In this document: piece by piece, positions 25,367-36,100 of the stretch
How positions within the stretch are numbered: position 1 is the first letter of the stretch
How the letters are laid out: every line of letters starts with the position of its first letter
Source: Acidimicrobiaceae bacterium
GTDB lineage: Bacteria > Actinomycetota > Acidimicrobiia > Acidimicrobiales > Aldehydirespiratoraceae
Length of the DNA stretch: 64,000 bases
Direction of reading: 5' to 3'
Assembly: GCA_026708645.1 (NCBI GenBank)
Contig: JAPOUM010000021.1
Location: 58,993 to 122,992 of the forward strand
Made by a program: the position numbers and the translations under genes
Notes under the pieces: generated by a model
Told to the model about the DNA's origin: nothing
Database searches by the model: none
The model's input: the letters and a program-made list of their open reading frames with translations, nothing else

Positions 25367-26299
25367 TCAGAGAGCGATGCGACTCCTCAGTTCATCGATC
25401 CAAGCGGCGGCCTTGCGCACCTCGATCTGATTCTGCGCATGGTCGTGGTCGCCGGCCGCGGCCGACGGATAAGAGCCGAGGAACTTCACTCGGCTGGTCT
25501 TCATGCTCAGATTGCGCAGAGCGTCGGCCACCACCTCATCAGCGATGTGGCCTTCGCAGTCGAGCAGGAAGCAGTACTGGCCCAGACTGGCCTTGGTGGG
25601 ACGGCTCTGCAAGCTGGTGAGGTTGATGGCCCGAGCCGCGAACTCGCCCAGAATGCCGATCAGCGACCCGGGCACGTCCGACCGCTGATACACGACCATG
25701 CTGGTCTTGTCGTGACCAGTGGGCGGCGCTATCGAATCGGCGCCCACCAGCACGAACCGGGTCTGATTGTCGGCACGATCGGCGATGTCGGCGGCCAGCA
25801 CCTCCAAGCCGTAGACCTCAGCAGCCCGCAACGGCGCGATCGCCGCGGTGTCCCCGTCGCTGTGCTCCGCCAGAGCGCGAGCCGCCTCAGCGGTCGAGTT
25901 CGCCGCCTCGAAGGCCGCCTCGGGCAGATGATCGGCCAGATATTGGCGGCACTGGGCGTGCGCCACCGGATACGAGCGCACCCTCCTCACCGAAGCGAGA
26001 TCGGCGCCCGGCGGCGCCATCAAGTTGAGATTGACGTTGATGACCACCTCGCGCTGTATGAAAAGATCGGTGTCGAAAGCCAGAGCGTCGAGAGTGGCGG
26101 TGACAGATCCCTCGATCATGTTCTCGATGGCCACGAGCCCCAGATCAACCTCGCCGCTGCTCACGCTGCGCAGCACGTCGATGATCGAGTTGATGGGTTG
26201 ATGCCTCATTGCGGCCAGGTCGGGCTGCGAGAAGATCGCCTGCTCGGTGAAAGTCCCCGGAGGCCCCAGATAACCCACAGTCGTAGCGTCCGGCGTCAT
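25367..26299 (-). CDS. pheA: prephenate dehydratase
   Basis: 310 residues, the monofunctional type. It decarboxylates and dehydrates prephenate to phenylpyruvate in phenylalanine synthesis. The catalytic domain opens with VGYLGPPGTFTEQAIF and contains GLVAIENMIEGSVTATLDAL, VRSYPVAHAQCRQYL and DNQTRFVLVG, which holds the catalytic TRF motif. A C-terminal ACT domain for feedback by phenylalanine follows (DVPGSLIGILGEFAARAINL, then LTSLQSRPTKASLGQYCF). It is divergent from the MBL hydrolase gene with about 190 bp between them. Confidence 0.96.
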   Translation of the reverse strand: MTPDATTVGYLGPPGTFTEQAIFSQPDLAAMRHQPINSIIDVLRSVSSGEVDLGLVAIENMIEGSVTATLDALAFDTDLFIQREVVINVNLNLMAPPGADLASVRRVRSYPVAHAQCRQYLADHLPEAAFEAANSTAEAARALAEHSDGDTAAIAPLRAAEVYGLEVLAADIADRADNQTRFVLVGADSIAPPTGHDKTSMVVYQRSDVPGSLIGILGEFAARAINLTSLQSRPTKASLGQYCFLLDCEGHIADEVVADALRNLSMKTSRVKFLGSYPSAAAGDHDHAQNQIEVRKAAAWIDELRSRIAL

Positions 26300-26491
26300 C
26301 GGGCGACCCTGTCGTGCGGGCGCTGTTCCCGGCTCGGCACCGGCGGTGGCTTCCGGTCCTTGTCAGCCCCGATGCCCGCTCGCGTGTCAGCCCCGGTGTC
26401 AGCCAGCATGGTTGTCAGGGTACGGCGCTGTTCGTCGTGAACGTCGTCGTGCGGCGAGCGGACGGCTCTTCGCTGCGTAGGGTTGGCGCCC

Positions 26492-27217
26492 ATGAGCACA
26501 GCCACCGATGACCGGCTCTATTTCCGGCAGCTGCTGTCGGGCCGCGACTTCGCAGCCGACGACGGGTTGGCGCAGCAGATGGTGAACTTCGCCTACGCAA
26601 TCGGCGACCGCCTGACAGGCGAGGCTCTGCTGGTGGACCCGGCCTACGACGTCGACGGTCTGCTCGACTCGCTGGAGGCTGACGCCATGACCTGCAGCGG
26701 CGTGCTCGCCACCCACTACCACCCCGATCATGTGGGCGGCGAGATGATGGGATTCAGCATCGAAGGCATTTCCCGGCTGCTGGAGAGGGCGTCGGTGCCG
26801 ATACACATCCAGGCCGCCGAGGCGGAATACGTCAAGAAGGTGACCGGAGTGGCCGACGACTGCCTGGTCTGCCACCACTCGGCAGACGTCGTCACCGTCG
26901 GCGCCGTGGAGGTCGAACTGATAGCCACGCCCGGTCACACGCCCGGCAGCCAGTGCTTTTTGGTGGACGGCAAGCTGGTGGCCGGCGACACGCTGTTCCT
27001 CGAGGGCTGCGGACGCATGGACCTGCCCGGCTCGGACCCTGCCCAAATGTATGAGAGCCTCACCACCCGCCTGGCACGCGTGCCCGACGACGCGGTGCTG
27101 TATCCAGGCCACCGCTATTCGCTGGAGTCGTCCGCGACCATGGCCGCCACCCGCGAGCGCAACCATGTGCTGCGGCCCGCCACCCGGCAGCAATGGCTCT
27201 CAGCCTTCGCGCGCTGA
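26492..27217 (+). CDS. MBL-fold metallo-hydrolase (glyoxalase II-like)
   Basis: 241 residues. The metal-binding signature THYHPDHVGGE lies near residue 80. Further metal ligands are in TPGHTPGSQCFLVDGKLVAGDTLFLEGCGR (His and Asp) and LYPGHRYS (His). The layout matches glyoxalase II and persulfide dioxygenase-like hydrolases with two metal ions; the substrate is not evident. The ATG at 26492 lies 8 nt after TAGGGT, which fits a leaderless start, although an in-frame TTG exists at 26483. It is monocistronic. Confidence 0.88.
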   Translation: MSTATDDRLYFRQLLSGRDFAADDGLAQQMVNFAYAIGDRLTGEALLVDPAYDVDGLLDSLEADAMTCSGVLATHYHPDHVGGEMMGFSIEGISRLLERASVPIHIQAAEAEYVKKVTGVADDCLVCHHSADVVTVGAVEVELIATPGHTPGSQCFLVDGKLVAGDTLFLEGCGRMDLPGSDPAQMYESLTTRLARVPDDAVLYPGHRYSLESSATMAATRERNHVLRPATRQQWLSAFAR

Positions 27218-27354
27218 GGCGCGACAAGCTCGCACCTGCTTGACCCGCGTTCTGCGGCTTGCTCATTCTGCGCCCCGCGAGCGGAGTGGTTCGTTGCGGG
27301 GTCGCCGGACTTGGACCGGCGCTCTACGACCGTGGCCTCATGCACGCGTCGGTC

Positions 27355-27441
<87 letters not shown>

Positions 27442-27531
27442 TCGACCACTGGTCCGCAGGCGGACCGGCCTGACTAGGCTAGTGGCGCAAAAGCGCGAAC
27501 ACTGCTGAAATCTCCGTTCCCGGGCTGCCTT

Positions 27532-27537
27532 TATAAT
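27532..27537 (+). promoter_or_regulatory. consensus -10 box of pknB
   Basis: A perfect TATAAT ends 8 nt before the GTG start at 27546. With no room for a Shine-Dalgarno leader, the pknB mRNA is predicted to be leaderless. No clear -35 hexamer is seen. Confidence 0.6.
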
Positions 27538-27545
27538 GTTCAGCG

Positions 27546-29915
27546 GTGTCAGATCAAGGCTTGACCGTGTTCAACGGTCGCTATGAACTGCTCCGCCGCG
27601 TCGCTCGCGGCGGAATGGCAGACGTCTTCGTGGCTCGCGACGCCTCGCTGTCCCGCCAAGTGGCGGTGAAGGTTCTGTCTCCCGAATTCGCCAACGACCC
27701 CAGCTTCGTCGAGCGTTTCCGGCGCGAAGCGAAAGCCGCCGCCAATCTCAATCATCCCAACATCGTCGGCATCTACGACTGGGGTCAAGAACAGGGCACC
27801 TACTACATCGTCATGGAGTACGTGGTGGGGCGCAACATGGTGGAAGTGCTGCGCTCGACCGGTCGGCTCAGCCCAGACCGGGCCGCGGAGATCGCCGTGG
27901 AAGTGGCGGAAGCTCTGAACAGCGCCCACAACGCCGGTCTGGTTCACCGCGACATAAAGCTCGGCAACATAATCGTCAGCGACGAGGGTCAAGTGAAGGT
28001 CGCCGACTTCGGCATCGCCACGGCACTGGCGCGAGCCGCCGGCGACAACCTCACCCACATCGGCTCGGTCATGGGAACGGCGACGTATTTCTCGCCTGAG
28101 CAGGCCCAAGGCAAAGCTCTCGACGGCCGCAGCGACCTCTATTCGCTGGGGGTGGTGCTCTATGAGATGGTGGTCGGAGCGCCGCCGTTCGCGGCCGAGA
28201 CCGCCACAGCGGTGGCTGTCAAGCACGTGCAGGAGCGTCCGCCTGCGCCGTCGGCTCAAGGCGTCACTATTCCTGAGTCCCTTGAGGCCATCATCTTGAA
28301 GCTGCTGGCCAAGAATCCCGCCAAGCGCTATCCCAGAGCCGACGATCTCTGCGCGGATCTGCGCCAATATCTGAGCGGCGCGCACAGAATCACCAAATCC
28401 GAGGCGCCGTCGGCGCGGCAACCTCCCGCCGCCCCTCCTCAAGAGCCGTCACGGCCCGCCATTGCGCCCGGCGCGCCGACGGATGCTGCCGGGGATCCCT
28501 ACGCTGCCGGGGATCCCTACGCTGCCGCGACGCCCTATCCCAGCGGGGCTCGGCATGCAAATCCCGCAGGCGGGCACTCTGCCGGGCCCTCACAGCCGAC
28601 GCCGCCTTCGCCTCCGCCGCCTTCCGGTCAGGCGCCGCCTCCGCCGTCGCCTCCCGGGCAGCCGCCTCCGCACTACCCCGAGCCGCCCGCTTACTATTAC
28701 GAAGCGGTTCATCCCTCCGGCGGCTGGAAACGCGGCATTCTCATGTTCTTGGGCCTCGTCGTGCTGCTCGGGGCGCTCGGCTTCCTCGGGGTGGCCTTCT
28801 ACCGGGCTCTGGGGCTCGACGACGAAGAAGACCCGGTCGTCGGCGGAGCTTCCGAGCCGGTCGATGAACTGATCGACGTGCCCGACCTGTCTGGGCTCAG
28901 CTACGGCGAAGCCGACGCGCGCCTGCGCGCCGCCGGCCTGCTCGCGGCGCCCAGCTATCAGATCAACACCGCGGTCGCCGAGAACACTGTGTTCGCGCAA
29001 AGCCCGCCCGCAGGCCAGCGCGTCGCCGACGGCGCCACGGTTGCGCTGACCGTGAGCCGGGGCGAGAATCCCGTGGTTCCGCCGGTTCGCGGGCGCAACA
29101 GCATCGACGCCACCAACATTCTCAGGAACTCCGGTTATGAGGTGATCGTGATCACCGGCGCCAGCCAAGCCGAAGCGGGCATAGTGGTGGCTCAGGAGCC
29201 GTCCTCCAACACTGAACTGGCGCAGGGTGAGGCGGTCACCATCACAGTCTCCTCCGGTCCAGGCCAGATTTTTGTGCCTGACGTTCGCGGCATGACCCTG
29301 GGAGAGGCTTTCCAGGCTTTGGTTGACAAGGGCTTCCGTGTCGGCGACCGCAGCGAGCCGTCAGCGACGGTGCCCGCAGGCCAGATCATCGACACGGATC
29401 CGCCCAACGGCTCGCCGGTTTCGAACGGCTTGGAGGTGTTCGTGATCGTCTCGGACGGGCCGCCGCTGATAGCGATCCCCGACGTTCAGGGGCTGTTGTT
29501 CGACACGGGCAAACTGGCCATCGAACGCTCGGGGCTGCTGGTGGGCGTCGTCACCTTCGAGGCGGTCGAGCCGGGCGCCACCGAAGTGGGCCGGATACTC
29601 GCCCAGACGCCGGCGCCGAACCTCGAAGTGGCTTCAGGCACGCAGGTGGACGTGGTGGTGGGCGAGCCATCCGCCGTCGAGGAGCCGCCGCCCGATCAAC
29701 AGCCCGATTCTGGGCCGCCGCCCGATCAGCAGCCCGATCCTGGGCAGCAGCCCGATCCTGGGCAGCAGTCCGACTCTGGGCAGCAGCCCGAGCAGCAGTC
29801 CGATCCTGATCCGGATCCGCAGCCGGAAACGCCGCCGCCCGACGCCGAGACCGAGACCGAAGGCCTCGACCAGGGCGGCGCTGACCGGATCGACGGGTCC
29901 GAGACCCCGGCCTAG
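27546..29915 (+). CDS. pknB: PASTA-domain Ser/Thr protein kinase (PknB/StkP-like)
   Basis: 789 residues. The kinase domain spans about residues 12-280: Gly loop RVARGGMADVFVARD, VAVKVL lysine, catalytic loop HRDIKLGNI (the usual Pro replaced by Leu), DFG in VADFGIATA, and GTATYFSPEQ. A Pro-rich linker of about 110 residues with GDPYAAGDPYAA repeats follows, then one membrane segment (ILMFLGLVVLLGALGFLGVAF). Four extracellular PASTA repeats come next (VPDLSGLSYGEADARLRAAG is the first), then a Pro/Gln/Asp-rich tail of short repeats. Such kinases sense muropeptides and control cell wall growth. The neighbouring trpG-type gene echoes the mycobacterial order, but no pknA, pbpA or pstP is seen here. 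Confidence 0.95.
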   Translation: MSDQGLTVFNGRYELLRRVARGGMADVFVARDASLSRQVAVKVLSPEFANDPSFVERFRREAKAAANLNHPNIVGIYDWGQEQGTYYIVMEYVVGRNMVEVLRSTGRLSPDRAAEIAVEVAEALNSAHNAGLVHRDIKLGNIIVSDEGQVKVADFGIATALARAAGDNLTHIGSVMGTATYFSPEQAQGKALDGRSDLYSLGVVLYEMVVGAPPFAAETATAVAVKHVQERPPAPSAQGVTIPESLEAIILKLLAKNPAKRYPRADDLCADLRQYLSGAHRITKSEAPSARQPPAAPPQEPSRPAIAPGAPTDAAGDPYAAGDPYAAATPYPSGARHANPAGGHSAGPSQPTPPSPPPPSGQAPPPPSPPGQPPPHYPEPPAYYYEAVHPSGGWKRGILMFLGLVVLLGALGFLGVAFYRALGLDDEEDPVVGGASEPVDELIDVPDLSGLSYGEADARLRAAGLLAAPSYQINTAVAENTVFAQSPPAGQRVADGATVALTVSRGENPVVPPVRGRNSIDATNILRNSGYEVIVITGASQAEAGIVVAQEPSSNTELAQGEAVTITVSSGPGQIFVPDVRGMTLGEAFQALVDKGFRVGDRSEPSATVPAGQIIDTDPPNGSPVSNGLEVFVIVSDGPPLIAIPDVQGLLFDTGKLAIERSGLLVGVVTFEAVEPGATEVGRILAQTPAPNLEVASGTQVDVVVGEPSAVEEPPPDQQPDSGPPPDQQPDPGQQPDPGQQSDSGQQPEQQSDPDPDPQPETPPPDAETETEGLDQGGADRIDGSETPA

Positions 29916-29969
29916 CCGGACCGGCTCAAGCACACGCCGCGGCGCCGAATCCGCCGCCGACGGCTGGGA

Positions 29970-30551
29970 CTAGCGGCGGCAGGCTGCGAGGAAGTTGGCG
30001 ATCATCGCTGATCCCATTTCGGTGAGCACAGACTCGGGATGGAACTGCACACCCTCGGTGGGGTGCCGGCGATGCCGCAAGCCCATCACTAGGCCTTCTT
30101 CGTTGCTGGCGCTCACTTCAAGAACCTCGGGCACGCTGGCTCGTTCAACGATCAGAGAGTGATAGCGGGTGGCGGTCAAAGGGTTGGGCAGCCCGGCGAA
30201 CACTCCCGAGGAGTCGTGATCGATGACCGAAGTCTTGCCGTGCATCACCTCGGGGGCGCGCACCACGGCGCCGCCGAACGCTTGGCCGATGCACTGCATC
30301 CCCAGACACACGCCGAAGATGGGCATCTCGCCGCTGAGCGTCGCCAGCAGCTCGTTGCTGACCCCGGCGTCGTCGGGGGTGCCCGGACCGGGGCTGATCA
30401 CGATCCCGTCAGGTTGCAGGTCGGCGATCTGGCGCACCGTCACCGAATCGTGACGGTGAACGATCGGCTCAGCTCCCAACTCACCCAGATACTGAACCAG
30501 GATGTAGACGAAGGAGTCGTAGTTGTCGATCACGGCGATGCGGGGCCTCAT
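29970..30551 (-). CDS. trpG: anthranilate/aminodeoxychorismate synthase glutamine amidotransferase subunit
   Basis: 193 residues from ATG 30551; an in-frame TTG nine bases upstream is less likely. A class I glutamine amidotransferase that supplies ammonia to chorismate-using synthases. Motifs are VIDNYDSFVYILVQYLGELG, VISPGPGTPDDAG, the nucleophile Cys in FGVCLGMQCIGQAFGG, and the His/Glu pair in GVQFHPESVLTEMG. Whether it serves tryptophan (TrpG) or folate (PabA) synthesis cannot be told, and many bacteria use one subunit for both. It converges on pknB from the other strand. Confidence 0.92.
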   Translation of the reverse strand: MRPRIAVIDNYDSFVYILVQYLGELGAEPIVHRHDSVTVRQIADLQPDGIVISPGPGTPDDAGVSNELLATLSGEMPIFGVCLGMQCIGQAFGGAVVRAPEVMHGKTSVIDHDSSGVFAGLPNPLTATRYHSLIVERASVPEVLEVSASNEEGLVMGLRHRRHPTEGVQFHPESVLTEMGSAMIANFLAACRR

Positions 30552-30659
30552 CGCCGTCAAAGCTAGCTGCCGCTGCTCGCGACCGCCCCGCCGCGCGGGC
30601 GTGCAGACGATGCCGGCTCTCTTGTTCGCTCGACGCGCCGCGCGCCGCTGCTCGGGCGC

Positions 30660-32981
30660 TCAGGAAGGCGCCGCCGAAGCGGGCGCGGACGACGCCACCC
30701 CCGCAGCAGCAACGGCGCCGGAGCCGTTCGAGCCGTTCGATTCGGCGACGCCGGCGGAGTCAGCGGCGTCTCGGGCTTCCACAGCTTCGAGAACATGCAA
30801 GGCGATGTCGGCCACTCGGACCTCGTCGGAGTCGACGCCGGCGGCTCGCACCCCGTCGTCCATCATGATGTAGCAGAACGGGCAGGCGGTGGCGATGCGC
30901 GACGCGCCGGTGTCGAGCAGCTCCTGGGAGCGCTCGTCGTTGACTTTGGCGCCGACGGTCTCCTCCATCCACATGCGTGCGCCGCCCGCGCCGCAGCACA
31001 TTCCCTTGGTGCCGTTGCGCGGCGCCTCCACCAGGTCGATGCCGCCGAGAGAGCCGAGCACCCGCCGGGGCGCCATGTAGACGTCGTTGTGGCGGCCCAG
31101 ATAGCAGCTGTCGTGATAGACGACCCGCTCGGCCAGGGTGGCGCCCTCCAGGTCGAGCCGGCCTTCGGCCACCAGCGCCTCAAGGAACTGGCTGTGATGC
31201 ACCACCTCGTACTTGCCGCCGAGTTGCGGGTATTCGTTGGCCAGCGTGTTGAAGCAGTGCGGGCATTGCGTGACGATCTTGCGAACCCCCATGGAGTCGA
31301 GGGTCTCGATGTTGGCGGTCGCCAGCATTTGGAAGAGGTATTCGTTGCCGGAGCGCCGCGCCGGGTCGCCGGTGCAGCTCTCCGCCGGGCCCAGAATGGC
31401 GAAATCCACTCCGGCTCGCTGCATCAGCCGGGCCATGGCCTGCGCCACTTTCTTGTTCTTGTCGTCGAAGGACCCGGCACAGCCCACCCAGTACAAGTAT
31501 TCGGCGTCGAAGGGGTCGCCTCCGGCGAGGACCCGCACCCCGTCGAGGTCGCGTGCCCAGTCCGCCCGCTCGGTCTGGCTCATCGACCAAGGATTGGCCG
31601 AGTTCTCCATGCCCCGGAACGCCTGCCCGAGCTCTGCGGGGAAGTCGCTCTCCATCAGGGTCAGATAACGGCGCATGTCGAGGATCTTGTCGAGGATCTC
31701 GATGTTGACAGGGCAGATCTCGTCGCAGGCGCGACACGAAGTGCAGGCCCACAGCTCTTCGGGGCTGATCCGCTCGAACATCCAATTGGCCGGCACCTTC
31801 ACTTCGCCGCCGGCGTCGCCTGAGGCTGTGTCGCCGGCGCCGTCTGCGGCAGCCACGCCGAGCGGCGGCGAGGTCGGAGGATTGCCGGTGAGCGCCATCA
31901 CCTCGCCGGTTTTGAGCACTATCTCACGCGGGTCGAGCAGCTTGCCGGTGGCATGAGCCGGGCACACCGAAGTGCAGCGGCCGCACATGGTGCAGGCGTC
32001 CGTGTCCAGCAGCTGCTTCCAAGAGAAGTCCTCGATCACCGAGGCGCCGAAAGTCTCCAGTTCGGTGTCGCCCTCCACTAGGTCGGGCATGGGCCGCATG
32101 GCGCCTTTGGGGCGGTCGCGGTGGCTCAAGTACATGTTCAGCGGCGAAGTCAGCATGTGGCGCAGCATCGTCGTCGGCAGGATCACCAAGAAGACCGCGA
32201 ACGACACGACATGGGCGATCCACCATGCCTGATGCCATCCGTGGACGCCGCCGCTGCCGTCGACGAGGGTGGCCAGCGGATAGCCGACGAAGCTCCACCG
32301 CTCATGCTCGGGCAGGCCGTCGGCAGCGATGCGGTAGGCCTCGGCGCCGAATCCGGTGACGCCGACAGACAGCATCACCGCTGCGATCACGGCGTGCTCG
32401 GGGCGCGTCTTGACGCGTATGCGCTGCGGCCTCCAGCGGCGCGGCCCGTAACGGCGCAGAATCGCCCACAGCATGCCGATCACGAACACCGCTCCGGCGG
32501 CGTCGCCGACCGCGGAGTAAGCGCGGTAGACGTCGCCGTGCAGGAACTTGGCGCCGTCGGGCAGTTGATGGTCCACCTCCAGCACGGTGGTCACCCCGAG
32601 CAGCACCAGGAAGCTGAAATAGATGAGCGAGTGCATCACCCCTGCGCCCGGCTCGCGCAGCAGGGTGCGCATGTAGACCCCGGCCCGGAAGTCGGCCAGG
32701 CGCCGCCGGGCGTTGTGGGGGGTGGTGCGCCGGTTGTCGGGCCGCCCGCGCTGCCAGTTCTTGACCCGGTTGGCGAACAGCACCGACCCGTAGATCAACA
32801 GGATGGGGACGACCGTGTAGAAGACGATCTTCAGCGGTGCGGCGACGTTGCCGAACACCTCGCGAGTGATGTCGCTGTCGCTGTGGAACCCGTTGACTGC
32901 GGCGACGACCCCCGAACCGGCGGTGAACAGCGCTACGGCGACGCCGAGCGCCACCACGAGATGGTGAGGCTTGATGCGCAT
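30660..32981 (-). CDS. EtfD-like membrane iron-sulfur reductase (HdrDE-type fusion)
   Basis: 773 residues. The N-terminal 300 residues form a NarI/HdrE-like membrane module with about six helices (VALGVAVALFTAGSGVVAA, ILLIYGSVLFANR, YFSFLVLLGVTTVLE). Two 4Fe-4S motifs follow: CTMCGRCTSVCPAHATG and CTSCRACDEICPVNIE. Two CCG domains then appear, with QCPHCFNTLANEY and MCCGAGGARMWMEE as typical cysteine clusters. The architecture matches the mycobacterial EtfD protein, which passes electrons from electron-transfer flavoprotein to the quinone pool during fatty acid oxidation. An Ala/Ser tail closes it. The first 69 codons and the promoter region are duplicated at 41344-41646. Confidence 0.87.
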   Translation of the reverse strand: MRIKPHHLVVALGVAVALFTAGSGVVAAVNGFHSDSDITREVFGNVAAPLKIVFYTVVPILLIYGSVLFANRVKNWQRGRPDNRRTTPHNARRRLADFRAGVYMRTLLREPGAGVMHSLIYFSFLVLLGVTTVLEVDHQLPDGAKFLHGDVYRAYSAVGDAAGAVFVIGMLWAILRRYGPRRWRPQRIRVKTRPEHAVIAAVMLSVGVTGFGAEAYRIAADGLPEHERWSFVGYPLATLVDGSGGVHGWHQAWWIAHVVSFAVFLVILPTTMLRHMLTSPLNMYLSHRDRPKGAMRPMPDLVEGDTELETFGASVIEDFSWKQLLDTDACTMCGRCTSVCPAHATGKLLDPREIVLKTGEVMALTGNPPTSPPLGVAAADGAGDTASGDAGGEVKVPANWMFERISPEELWACTSCRACDEICPVNIEILDKILDMRRYLTLMESDFPAELGQAFRGMENSANPWSMSQTERADWARDLDGVRVLAGGDPFDAEYLYWVGCAGSFDDKNKKVAQAMARLMQRAGVDFAILGPAESCTGDPARRSGNEYLFQMLATANIETLDSMGVRKIVTQCPHCFNTLANEYPQLGGKYEVVHHSQFLEALVAEGRLDLEGATLAERVVYHDSCYLGRHNDVYMAPRRVLGSLGGIDLVEAPRNGTKGMCCGAGGARMWMEETVGAKVNDERSQELLDTGASRIATACPFCYIMMDDGVRAAGVDSDEVRVADIALHVLEAVEARDAADSAGVAESNGSNGSGAVAAAGVASSAPASAAPS

Positions 32982-33078
32982 GGCAGCCGCGACCCTATCC
33001 GAGCCGCCGCGTCAAGCCAGAACCGGTCGCCCGCCCGGACGCCCTGACAGCCTGACCGTCACTCTGCGGGTCAGCTAC
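32777..33078. repeat. direct repeat A1 (5' end of the EtfD-like gene)
   Basis: 302 bp with only about four differences from 41344-41646, in the same orientation. It covers codons 1-69 of the EtfD-like gene and about 97 bp upstream of its start. Together the copies bracket an 8.3 kb island. Confidence 0.95.
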
Positions 33079-33154
33079 TCGCCGCGCGCCCTGGAACCGG
33101 CACAGCGCGGTCGGCTGGCAGCGATGTGCCGCTGCGGGTAATGTCCGCATCTGG

Positions 33155-36100
33155 ATGTTGTTCGAGCGCGATGAGGAGGACTTGGTCGATTGTTCCGATT
33201 TCTTCCCGTTTGAGTATCGGCCTGGCCTAGGCGAAGCCGCGAGGTTCTTGTGCGACTTGAATTCGCCGCGTTTTCTGCTTGTCGGGCCTGAACTCAGCGG
33301 CGTCGAGGGCCTGCCAGAGGGACACGCCGAAGCCGTCGAGTGCCGCCACGCCGCAGAGCCCGCGGCCAGCCTGCCCGAGGGGAGCTACCGCTTCAGTCTC
33401 GGTGACGGCGACGCGGTGATGCTGGTCACATCCGGCGGCCCTCCCTGCGGCGTCGAGCGGGGCGGCGCCACGCTGGACGGAACCAGCGCGTTGGAGTCAG
33501 CGTCCGCATGGTTCAGCCACCTCTGGGATCAAGCAGAGCCGATTCCCGAGCCGCGCTTCGCGGTCGGCGGCGATGTGACGGTCCGACCCGACGGAACGCC
33601 GGCGGTCGTCAAGTCGCGCACCTGCGTCGAGGGCGCCTGGCATTACGACGTGAGAATCGGCGAGCGGGTCAGCAGCTACGAGGAGCGCTTCCTCGACGAG
33701 TTCGCGCCGGACACGGATCCCGTCGACTGGGTCGTTCAGCCTCCCAAGACGGCGCGTGAGATCGCCGCCACCCTCACTCGGGCCAAACTCGAAGAGAACC
33801 TGACCGACACGGTCTACTCCTATCGAGCGTCGCGCACCCTGTTTCTGCCTTACCAGTTCCGACCGGTCCTCAAGATGCTGCGCACCGGCACGCAACGTCT
33901 GCTGATCGCGGATGAGGTGGGCATGGGCAAGACCATCGAAGCCGGTCTCGTCTGGAGCGAGTTCGAGGCCCGCGGCCAGGCCGACCGGGTCTTGGTGGTG
34001 TGCCCGTCCGGACTGGTCGACAAGTGGCAGACCGAGATGCGGGAACGCTTCGGTTTCGACGCTCTAGTGCTGGGAAGCGAAGGTCTCGACGATCTGCTCG
34101 ACCGTGTCGAGACGGACTGCTTCCCTCGTCGGTATCACGCGGTCTGCTCTTTGCAGCGGATGCGAATCTGGCAGCATTTGGAGAGACTCGCCGAACTCTC
34201 CCCCCATTTCGATTTGATCGTCGTGGACGAGGCGCACGCGCTGCGCAGCATCGGCACGAAGAGCTTCGCGCTGGGAAGCCTGCTCAGCGAATGGACCGAC
34301 ATGCTGCTGCTGTTGTCGGCCACGCCGCTGAATCTCGGCACCGACGACCTTTTCAACCTTTTGCAGATCATCGACTCCGGCGAGTTTTTCGACAGGCACA
34401 CGCTGCAGGTTCAGCTCCAGCCGAATGCCGTTCTCGGCGCCATCTACCGGAGAGCGGCAGACGCGGACATCAGCAACACCGCGCTGCGAGACGAGCTGCG
34501 GTCGGTGCGCCGCATGGTCGCCGGCGCCGTGCTGGCGCAGCGTCGTGAGTATTGCGAACTCGAGCGGCTCCTCGGACGCGACCAGCGGACCGAAGCGGAC
34601 GCCGCGCTGATCCGGCACCTCTGCCTGGAGTTGAACACTCTTGCGAAAGTGCTGACCCGCACACGCCGGGCCGAGATCGAAGAGCAGCGGTCGGTACGCG
34701 AGCCTCTGGATCTGGAGGTGTCTCTCTCGGAGAGCGAGAGGGAGCTCTATGAAGCGGTGCTGCGCTGGCAGACAGAACGCGCCGCGGCGCGTGGGATGCT
34801 CCTTTATTTCATCGGCCAGATGCCGCTGCGCCTCGCCGGTTCTTGTCTCCCGGCCATCCGCGACCAGATCCTCAGCGCTCGCGGCGGCAGGACTGCGGGC
34901 GAGGGCTTGGTCGAGGACCGTTTCGATGAGCTGCCCGCCGTCGAGGATTCGGATGCCTGGGACTCCCCGTCCGCTGAAGCCGTCGACGCGGCGCTAGCGC
35001 TGCGCGACATCGACACGAAGTTCGAGTCCTTCGCCGCCCGGCTCATGGAGATCGTCGGCGACGGTCATCGTGTGCTGGTGTTCACGTTCTCCCGCCGCAC
35101 CGTCGACTACCTTCATCGACGGCTGCGGGAAAGCCTCAGGGTGGACGTCCTGCACGGCGGAGTGCCGCCGCCGGATCGCCGTCAGCGGATCGCGGATTTC
35201 CGTGAGGGCCGACGCGACGTGATGCTGGCGACCCGGGTGGCGAGCGAGGGTCTCGACTTCGAGTTCTGCTCGGTGGTGGTGAATTACGACCTGCCGTGGA
35301 ATCCGATGGAGGTCGAGCAGCGCATCGGGCGCATCGACCGGTTCGGCCAGCAGTCCGAGAAGATCTACATATTGAACTTCACCACGCCGGGCACCATCGA
35401 GACCGACATCATCTCGAGGCTCCATCGACGCATTCAGGTCTTTACGCAGAGCATCGGCGAACTCGAGCCCATATTGCAGGAGAGCCTCTCGGACATCCAG
35501 AAGATCGCCTTCGATTTCTCGCTCACGGACGAGGAGCGCAACCGCCGCCTTGACGACGCCATGCTGGCCGTTGAGAACAAAGCGATGCTCCAGCGAGCGT
35601 TCGAGGAATCGGCCGAGGTGCTGAGCCTGCTCGACAGCGCCTCGCTGGACGGATTCGAGTCCGAGATCCGCAACGCCGGCCACTACGTCGGCCAGGCAGA
35701 ACTAGGGCGACTGATCGAGGACTGGGCGCGGCGCTCAGGTGGCGCGAGATGCCGCTGGTCCGACGATCAGCGTTGGCTGTTCCTGAGAGGCAACGCCGAA
35801 CTCGAGAGCGATCTCCGCCGGGTTCAAGCCGCGGGCGAGCGATCTTCGTCAGAGATCAACCGCTTGGCGCGAGACCTGAGAAGCGGCATCGAGATTCAGT
35901 TGTGCCTCGACCAGGAGACCGCTCGGAGCCAAGGTGCCGACCTGCTCAGCGCGTCCCATGCGCTGGTGCGGGCCGCATTGAGAGTCAAGCAGGCGCGGAT
36001 CCGTTATGGAGCGGCGCGCCTCCGGTCGGATTCGGTGGCATCCGGCCGTTATCTCGTGCTCGTCGGAATCGCCAGCTGGAACGGTCTCGGACGAATGGCC